This document shows positions 58,124-64,000 of a DNA stretch of 64,000 nucleotides, piece by piece. The notes under the pieces were generated by a model. That model ran no database searches. It was not told where the DNA came from and worked only from the letters and a program-made list of their open reading frames with translations. Source of the DNA: Paenibacillus radicis (ex Gao et al. 2016) (lineage in GTDB: Bacteria > Bacillota > Bacilli > Paenibacillales > Paenibacillaceae); NCBI RefSeq assembly GCF_014641555.1, contig NZ_BMHY01000005.1:397238-461237 (forward strand). The letters are read 5' to 3'. Numbering within the stretch: the first letter of the stretch is position 1; every line of letters starts with the position of its first letter. The translations under genes were made by a program, and so were the position numbers.

Positions 58124-58227
58124 GTTATTAAAGAGGCGCAGGGACGTAACTTTTGCAGCAAGTGATGGCGATTGCCATTTGAATGGTTGCATGTATGGAT
58201 GGAAAACGGGAGGTGCCGGGACAGAAT

Positions 58228-59979
58228 ATGTTTATCGTACTTAAAAAGCTGCAATGGTTTTTCGCAATGAGTTGGAAAAGATACACCGTAGCCGCCGTTC
58301 TGCTGATTATAGCCGGCGTATTGGACGTTATACCGCCTTGGCTGATCGGCTACACGATCGACGGTATCCATCAAGGAGAGCTCGGAACGACAGGGTTCTA
58401 TGAGGTTGTATTCGGCTGGCTGGCCGTCGTTATTGTCGGCTATATCATTTCGTATGTATGGCATTATCAATTATTTGGCGGGGCCTTCGTCTTGGAGAGG
58501 CTTATGCGATCCAGGCTGATGAGGCATTTTTTGAAAATGACGCCAACCTTCTTCGAGCGCAACCGGACGGGCGATCTGATGGCTCGTTCAACCAATGACT
58601 TGAACGCTGTGGCGACGACGGCTGGCTTCGGCATTTTGACGCTGATCGATTCTACGTTTTTCATGGTCACCATTCTTATCATGATGGCGGGTATGATCAG
58701 CTTGAAGCTGACGCTTGCTGCGCTGCTTCCGCTGCCGTTTATGGCGCTGGCGATGACGTACTTCGGGAAAAAAATTCATAACCGGTTCATGGCTTCCCAA
58801 GATGCGTTTGGCGAGCTGAACGACCAAGTTCTAGAGTCGGTATCCGGCGTTCGCGTCATTCGTGCCTTCGTGCAGGAGGAAGCGAGCCAAGGACGATTTG
58901 AGAAGAAAACGTCAGAAGTATTCGATCGAAGCATCGAGGTTGCCAAGATTGACGCATTGTTTGAGCCTACTATGAAAATTCTCGTTGGTCTAAGCTATTT
59001 GATCGGTCTCTGCTATGGCGGTTTCCTCGTTTTCCACAGTGAGATTACGCTAGGCGAGCTTGTTTCCTTTAACGTTTACCTCGGAATGCTCATTTGGCCG
59101 ATGTTCGCGATCGGCGAGTTGATTAATATTATGCAGCGGGGCAACGCCTCTCTTGACCGCGTCAATGAGACGCTGGGCTACAAGGCGGATGTCACCGATG
59201 CGCAGGACACAACAGATGTGGTTGAGCCGGATACGATTCAGTTCAAGGGCGTAACGTTCCGCTACCCGTCTTCGTCGGTCGATAATTTAAGCCAAGTGTC
59301 GTTCGTAATCCGCAAAGGCCAGACGCTTGGCATTGTGGGACGCACTGGCAGCGGCAAGACGACACTGTTAAAACAACTGCTGCGAGAGTATCCAATCGGC
59401 AACGGCGAAATTTCCGTATCCGGCGTTCCGCTCGGCAAGCTGAAGATTGAGCAGCTGCTCGGCTGGGTCGGTTACGTGCCGCAAACGCCGATCCTGTTCT
59501 CGAAGACGATACGCGACAACATCTTTTTCGGTATGAAGGGCGAAGGCTCGGATGATGATTTGCAGCGCGCGCTTGCGCGGGCGTCCTTTGCCAAAGACAT
59601 TCAGTTTCTGCCTGACGGGCTGGAAACAATGGTTGGCGAGAAAGGCGTGGCGCTCTCCGGCGGACAGAAACAGCGGGTCAGCATCGCACGCGCATTGATT
59701 GCCGATCCGGAAATTCTAATGCTGGACGATGCCTTATCCGCCGTTGACGGCCGGACGGAGGCCGAGATTATTGAGGGCATTCGAACAGAACGTGCAGGTA
59801 AAACGACGCTCATCACGACGCATCGTCTCTCCGCTGTTCAGCATGCGGATTGGATCGTCGTGATGGATGAAGGCAAGATTGTGCAGGAAGGCAAGCATGA
59901 GCAGCTGATCCTGCAGGACGGCTGGTACAAAGAACAATATGAGCGGCAGCAATTGGAGTCGTTCATCGAATCAGAATAG
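58228..59979 (+). CDS. bmrC: Heterodimeric multidrug ABC exporter subunit BmrC
   Basis: A 583-residue half-transporter closely matching B. subtilis BmrC (YheI) along its length, including FGGAFVLE, ERNRTGDLMAR and IWPMFAIGELINIMQRGNASLDRVNETL. Six spans are followed by a nucleotide domain with Walker A GRTGSGKT, signature LSGGQKQR and Walker B LMLDDALS. The Asp-Asp in place of Asp-Glu after Walker B marks the degenerate catalytic site of such heterodimers. The ATG at 58228 gives the family-standard MF-VLKKL start; the GGGAGG site is 14 bases away, longer than normal. Confidence 0.93.
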   Translation: MFIVLKKLQWFFAMSWKRYTVAAVLLIIAGVLDVIPPWLIGYTIDGIHQGELGTTGFYEVVFGWLAVVIVGYIISYVWHYQLFGGAFVLERLMRSRLMRHFLKMTPTFFERNRTGDLMARSTNDLNAVATTAGFGILTLIDSTFFMVTILIMMAGMISLKLTLAALLPLPFMALAMTYFGKKIHNRFMASQDAFGELNDQVLESVSGVRVIRAFVQEEASQGRFEKKTSEVFDRSIEVAKIDALFEPTMKILVGLSYLIGLCYGGFLVFHSEITLGELVSFNVYLGMLIWPMFAIGELINIMQRGNASLDRVNETLGYKADVTDAQDTTDVVEPDTIQFKGVTFRYPSSSVDNLSQVSFVIRKGQTLGIVGRTGSGKTTLLKQLLREYPIGNGEISVSGVPLGKLKIEQLLGWVGYVPQTPILFSKTIRDNIFFGMKGEGSDDDLQRALARASFAKDIQFLPDGLETMVGEKGVALSGGQKQRVSIARALIADPEILMLDDALSAVDGRTEAEIIEGIRTERAGKTTLITTHRLSAVQHADWIVVMDEGKIVQEGKHEQLILQDGWYKEQYERQQLESFIESE

Positions 59980-59999
59980 ATTGGAGGCGTCCGCGAACA

Positions 60000-62024
60000 A
60001 TGGGTCATACAGGCAAACGATTGTTTCAATACGCCATGCTATATAAGAAGCCGATCATTTGGGCGCTTCTGCTGCTCGTGCTTGCGGTAAGCTCCGAGCT
60101 GGCAGGACCGTTCATCGCCAAACGGATGATCGACCAAAATATATTGGGCATAGAGAAAAAATGGCATGAGGTCGCAGCGCAAGAGCGCTATGCGGTTGAA
60201 TACAAAGGCAAATGGTATAAACGCGAGGATCATTATGAGCCTGGCGAAGCAAAAGGAGCGGAAGTCCGCGTACTTCAGTCCGGACGCAAGTTCTACTGGC
60301 TGGAAGGCGCGCTTCCTAACTCGGGCGAGCGCCGTACCGTGCAGGACGGTGTGATGACCGTGACCAGTAAGGAATCCGGCGAACAGGCTTCCGTTCCGGT
60401 AACACTCATCTCGGCAAAAGAATTGTACCAGTTCTACAAGCCGGAAATTCCGGCACTCATGGTACTGGCGGGCGTTTATTTCGGTCTCCTGCTCCTAGGC
60501 GCGGTATTTACCTACGGACAAAGACTGCTGCTGCAAACTTCGGCGAACAAAATCGTCCGCCAAATGCGCAATGACGTATTCGCCCACACGCAGCGGCTTC
60601 CGGTCGGCTACTTCGATACGTTGGCTGCCGGGCAAGTCGTTTCGCGTGTAACGAATGATACGGAGGCGATCCGCGAGCTGTATGTTGCGGTTCTCGCCAA
60701 CTTTTTCTCGGCCATCGTCTACATGACGGCGATTTACGGGGCGCTGTTCCTGCTGGATGCAAGGCTTGCGCTGTTCGCGCTGCCGCTTGTACCGATTTTG
60801 ATCATCTGGATCAAGCTGTACCGCAAGGTCGCTGCCCGCTATAACCGGATTATCCGTGCGAAGCTCAGCGAAATTAACGGTATGATCAATGAATCCATTC
60901 AAGGCATGCCAATCATACAAGCGTTCCGCCGTCAGAAAGAGACGATGAAGGAATTCGACGAATTGAATGAACACTATTTTACGTATCAGAATAAGCTTCT
61001 CAGTCTTAACTCTATTACATCGCATAACTTGGTCAACGTCATTCGGAACCTGATGTTTCTGGTCGTTATCATTATGTTCTGGGGCGATTGGCTCGGTGCG
61101 GCTGTTGGTGTTGGCGTCCTCTATGCGTTCGTCGATTTGATGAACCGGATGTTCCAGCCGATTGTCGGCGTCGTGAATCAGCTCTCCAATCTGGAGACGG
61201 CCCGCGTCTCGGCAGAACGCGTATTTACGCTGATGGATCAGGAAGGCGTTGAAGTCGTGCCGGGAACGATGGAGCGCTATCGCGGCGAAGTGCAGTTCGA
61301 GGACGTGACCTTTGCTTATAAAAAAGAAGAGTACGTGCTGAAAAATATTTCATTCACAGCGCGTCAAGGTCAGACGGTAGCACTGGTCGGGCATACGGGC
61401 TCCGGCAAAAGCTCGATTCTGAATCTGCTGTTCCGCTTCTATGATACGAATAAAGGGCGGATTACGATTGACGGTCAAGACGTGCTGTCGATTCCGAAGC
61501 AGCATCTGCGGCATCATATGGGAATTGTTCTTCAAGACCCGTTCCTGTTTACAGGCACTATCGCCTCCAACGTAAGCCTTGATAACCCGGCAATAAGCCG
61601 CGAGACGATCGAGCAAGCGTTGCGCGACGTAGGCGCGTATGAGATGTTCGCATCGCTTCCGGGCGGAATCGACGCTCCTGTTATTGAGAAAGGCAGCACA
61701 CTCTCCGCTGGACAGAGACAGTTGATTTCCTTCGCGAGAGCGCTGGCGTACGATCCGGCGATTCTTATTCTGGATGAGGCGACAGCCAGCATCGATACAG
61801 AGACCGAGGCAATCATTCAACAGGCGCTTGATGTGTTGAAAAAAGGCCGGACGACGTTCGTCATCGCGCACCGTCTGTCCACGATCCGCCAAGCGGATCA
61901 AATTCTCGTACTGGACCGCGGCCGTATCGTGGAGCGCGGCAATCACGAACAGCTTATGGAGCATCGCGGCAAATATTTCGCGATGTATCAGCTGCAGCAG
62001 GGAGCAGCGGTTACCGCTTCCTAA
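60000..62024 (+). CDS. bmrD: Heterodimeric multidrug ABC exporter subunit BmrD
   Basis: A 674-residue partner of BmrC, orthologous to B. subtilis BmrD (YheH): the same extra outer domain of about 100 residues after span 1 (ILGIEKKWHE...), then NESIQGMPIIQAFR, Walker A GHTGSGKS, signature LSAGQRQL and intact Walker B LILDEATASIDTE. It provides the functional ATP site. ATG at 60000, 21 bases after bmrC, with GGAGG 10-14 bases upstream. BmrCD exports dyes and antibiotics. Confidence 0.93.
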   Translation: MGHTGKRLFQYAMLYKKPIIWALLLLVLAVSSELAGPFIAKRMIDQNILGIEKKWHEVAAQERYAVEYKGKWYKREDHYEPGEAKGAEVRVLQSGRKFYWLEGALPNSGERRTVQDGVMTVTSKESGEQASVPVTLISAKELYQFYKPEIPALMVLAGVYFGLLLLGAVFTYGQRLLLQTSANKIVRQMRNDVFAHTQRLPVGYFDTLAAGQVVSRVTNDTEAIRELYVAVLANFFSAIVYMTAIYGALFLLDARLALFALPLVPILIIWIKLYRKVAARYNRIIRAKLSEINGMINESIQGMPIIQAFRRQKETMKEFDELNEHYFTYQNKLLSLNSITSHNLVNVIRNLMFLVVIIMFWGDWLGAAVGVGVLYAFVDLMNRMFQPIVGVVNQLSNLETARVSAERVFTLMDQEGVEVVPGTMERYRGEVQFEDVTFAYKKEEYVLKNISFTARQGQTVALVGHTGSGKSSILNLLFRFYDTNKGRITIDGQDVLSIPKQHLRHHMGIVLQDPFLFTGTIASNVSLDNPAISRETIEQALRDVGAYEMFASLPGGIDAPVIEKGSTLSAGQRQLISFARALAYDPAILILDEATASIDTETEAIIQQALDVLKKGRTTFVIAHRLSTIRQADQILVLDRGRIVERGNHEQLMEHRGKYFAMYQLQQGAAVTAS

Positions 62025-62035
62025 TTGCGAAATAA

Positions 62036-62083
62036 ATCAAAAACGGGTATGGCTCCTTGGTTAGGAGCCATACCCGTTTTTTC
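62036..62083. terminator. Bidirectional terminator after bmrD
   Basis: AAAAACGGGTATGGCTCC / GGAGCCATACCCGTTTTT, perfect, serving bmrD and the convergent chemotaxis gene. Confidence 0.85.
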
Positions 62084-62113
62084 GTTTGCGATCTATAGGA
62101 TGAGGATAATCGA

Positions 62114-63874
62114 TTATTCCGTCTTGAATTTGCCGATTTCTTTGTTCAAAGCAGCTGCCAGAGAGCGGAGCTGTACGGCCGAGCTGGCAACTTCCTGCAT
62201 CGAGGCAAGCTGCTCCTCGGAAGAGGCGGCAACACGCTGCGAGTGCAATGAAGAGCTTTCTGCAATGTGCTCCAGCTGGTCGAGCGAAGCCGCAATTTCT
62301 TCACTGCCTGCGGACATTTGCTGGGAAGCGGCTGATACTTCTTGTACTTGTGTAGACACAGCGCGAATAGCTTCCACGATGGCCCGGAACGATTCGCCCG
62401 CTTTCATGGAAATTGCCGAGCCTTCGCGAGCTCCGGTTACGGCTTGCTCCATGGAGCGTACGGCTTCATTCGTATGGCTGCTAATTCCCGTGAGAATGGT
62501 GTTAATTTGCTCGGACGATTCTTTAGAGCGTTCTGCAAGCTTGCGAATTTCAGTAGCCACGACAGCGAAGCCGCGTCCGTGCTCGCCGGCGCGAGCCGCT
62601 TCAATGGAGGCATTCAGCGCAAGCAAGTTCGTTTGATTGGCGACGTCGCCAATCATAGCAAGAATCGTGCTTATCTGGCCGTTCATTTCTTCTAGCTGCT
62701 CTAGCGTTGTCACTGTGCTGGATACGCTGTGCTCGATCGCATGAATTTGTTGAACGGTACGTCCGAGTACTTCTCCGCCGGCTACGGCTAGGTCTGTCGT
62801 ATCGGCAGCCAGATCGGATACCGCAGACGAGGATTCCGCAATCCGTTGAATGCCGACCGTCATCTCTGTCATCGCACGCTGGCATTCCTGGAAGCTTTGC
62901 AGCTGCGTATCAGCGCCTGCTGCAACCTCTTGAATCGCTTCGGCTACTTCTTGCGTCGCAGCAGCTGTTTGTTCTGCACTTTCCTGCATGTTTGCTGAGG
63001 AGCTGCTTACTTCTTCAGAAGCAGAGCGGAGATTGTAGGTCAAGCTTCGCAAGCTGATAATCATATCGTTGAAAGCAGCCGATACGAGTCCGATTTCGTT
63101 GCTGTTCGTAACAGCTACGGTCTGGGTCAAGTCGCCTTTGGCCGCTTGAGCCGAAATTTCAGCCAGCCGTTTCAGTGGACTCAGTGCCAATCTTGCCAGC
63201 CATACGACGAAAGCCATCGCAATGACAATGAACAAAGCAGCTAGACCAATGCCTTTCCACAGCATGGCGTTCATTTTGCCCGTAACATCATCGTAATCGA
63301 AGTCGATTGCAAAATAGCTAATGATTTTTCCTTCTTTGTTCTTGATAGGCGTTAAATATGTAATCCAGGTGCCCATTTCATCCTTATAGGTATCAAGCTG
63401 AATGAAATTCTCGGTCCCAAGCTTTTCAAAGCCTTCGATAAACGCATGAGGCAACTGATACTCCTTTTCGGTATCGTAGCCGAGATCAATCATGTTTTTG
63501 TTGCTCTTGATAATCGTTGCAAATTTGTTGTCATCTTTTTCAACCATATTCGGCATGAACAGGTATGTATTTTTAACCAATTCATTCGTATTCATCGCGT
63601 CCAATTGCTTTCCAAGTGTGTTAAAGGTAGCTTGATTGTCGCGCTGATCAGCTTTCATTTGAATGTAGGCATTTTGAACGAGATCCAAATTTGCCTGCAT
63701 TTGTACCCCGAAAGTACGGGTAGCTCGTTCCATGTCTGCCAAATAGGCGTCTTTCTGGGCGCTGTAGGACGTCCACTCAAAAACGCCGATGACGGCGATG
63801 AACAGAGCGGCGAGCACAATGGAGCTCGTTAAGGCTAGACTGCGGTCTTTGATCTTAAGGATGAATTTAATCAT
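62114..63874 (-). CDS. Methyl-accepting chemotaxis protein
   Basis: A 586-residue receptor: span 1 (about 14-34), an extracytoplasmic Cache-like ligand domain (about 40-205), span 2 (about 210-232), HAMP (about 232-285) and a long helical signalling domain with the tip [26 protein letters not shown] that binds CheA and CheW. RBS GAGGAGT lies 8 bases upstream of the ATG. It is transcribed alone; together with the flagellin it shows that the organism is motile. Ligand unknown. The remaining 126 bases to the window end hold its leader and no clear promoter match. Confidence 0.92.
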   Translation of the reverse strand: MIKFILKIKDRSLALTSSIVLAALFIAVIGVFEWTSYSAQKDAYLADMERATRTFGVQMQANLDLVQNAYIQMKADQRDNQATFNTLGKQLDAMNTNELVKNTYLFMPNMVEKDDNKFATIIKSNKNMIDLGYDTEKEYQLPHAFIEGFEKLGTENFIQLDTYKDEMGTWITYLTPIKNKEGKIISYFAIDFDYDDVTGKMNAMLWKGIGLAALFIVIAMAFVVWLARLALSPLKRLAEISAQAAKGDLTQTVAVTNSNEIGLVSAAFNDMIISLRSLTYNLRSASEEVSSSSANMQESAEQTAAATQEVAEAIQEVAAGADTQLQSFQECQRAMTEMTVGIQRIAESSSAVSDLAADTTDLAVAGGEVLGRTVQQIHAIEHSVSSTVTTLEQLEEMNGQISTILAMIGDVANQTNLLALNASIEAARAGEHGRGFAVVATEIRKLAERSKESSEQINTILTGISSHTNEAVRSMEQAVTGAREGSAISMKAGESFRAIVEAIRAVSTQVQEVSAASQQMSAGSEEIAASLDQLEHIAESSSLHSQRVAASSEEQLASMQEVASSAVQLRSLAAALNKEIGKFKTE

Positions 63875-64000
63875 TTCTGTTACTCCTCACTTGATGTATA
63901 ATGCAGCAACGCTGCTTCTCCTGTGATATTTATAACGACATTATAGGTCTAATTTATTAGATAAGTTCAGTATTTGATGTTAGAAATGTATTTGGGTTTA

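Overview
The window looks like chromosome of a Paenibacillus-type member of the Bacillales, about 50 percent G+C. The signs are S-layer (SLH) wall proteins, orthologues of Bacillus subtilis BmrC/BmrD, a YidC gene preceded by what looks like a MifM-type arrest-peptide sensor, a YdjO-family protein, Bacillus-style LexA, Fur and PerR boxes, strong AGGAGG ribosome sites and many TTG/GTG starts. No rRNA gene, no intact tRNA gene and no CRISPR array were found.

Layout. 0-4.6 kb: tail of an SLH protein, an alpha/beta hydrolase, a DUF2239 gene, a P1B4 metal-efflux ATPase (PfeT-like) behind PerR- and Fur-like boxes, and a 42-residue membrane peptide with its own Fur-like box. 4.8-10.4 kb: an 1839-residue SLH adhesin with sixteen exact 75-residue repeats. 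10.6-15.4 kb: a glycosidase-like gene, then a 2.6 kb AT-rich integrated element (about 11.92-14.55 kb) holding an integrase remnant, a SEC-C-type cargo gene and integrase arm sites; its ends carry the two halves of a tRNA-Leu in swapped order. A DJ-1/PfpI protein follows. 15.5-21.6 kb: a solitary flagellin with a large central insert, a histidine phosphatase, and a two-component system next to a polysaccharide deacetylase lipoprotein. 21.7-26.2 kb: 2,3-butanediol dehydrogenase, two LacI-family regulators, an acetyltransferase, and a promoter flanked by mirror-image LacI-type operators that leads only into a 6-codon frame. 26.2-34.8 kb: a MacB-like ABC operon with two ATPases, a large PAS-type sensor kinase and a LiaI-like membrane protein.

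35-44.3 kb: a 66-residue all-acidic protein, a zinc-ribbon membrane protein, methionine aminopeptidase, a TetM/EF-G-like GTPase, YeiH with a divergent LysR gene, an aldo/keto reductase, and a DapA-like aldolase with a divergent LysR gene. 44.3-45.15 kb: non-coding, with GCGAA palindromes and three tandem 124-bp units of three hairpins each, one of which shows base-pair covariation. 45.2-50.7 kb: a membrane-fused multicopper oxidase, the arrest-peptide candidate plus yidC, a pirin and YdjO. 50.8-55 kb: a LexA-box-controlled nuclease-helicase fusion, an MFS exporter and a VOC protein. 55-57.6 kb: two paralogous substrate-binding lipoproteins without permeases. 57.8-62 kb: a leader peptide and two terminators ahead of bmrC-bmrD. 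62.1-64 kb: a chemotaxis receptor.

The strongest candidates for undescribed biology are: the MifM-like frame whose predicted stall site would open a hairpin hiding the yidC ribosome site; the integrated element whose circular form would rebuild a tRNA-Leu across its attachment site; the short leader peptide of bmrCD; and the covarying tandem hairpins at 44.7-45.1 kb.
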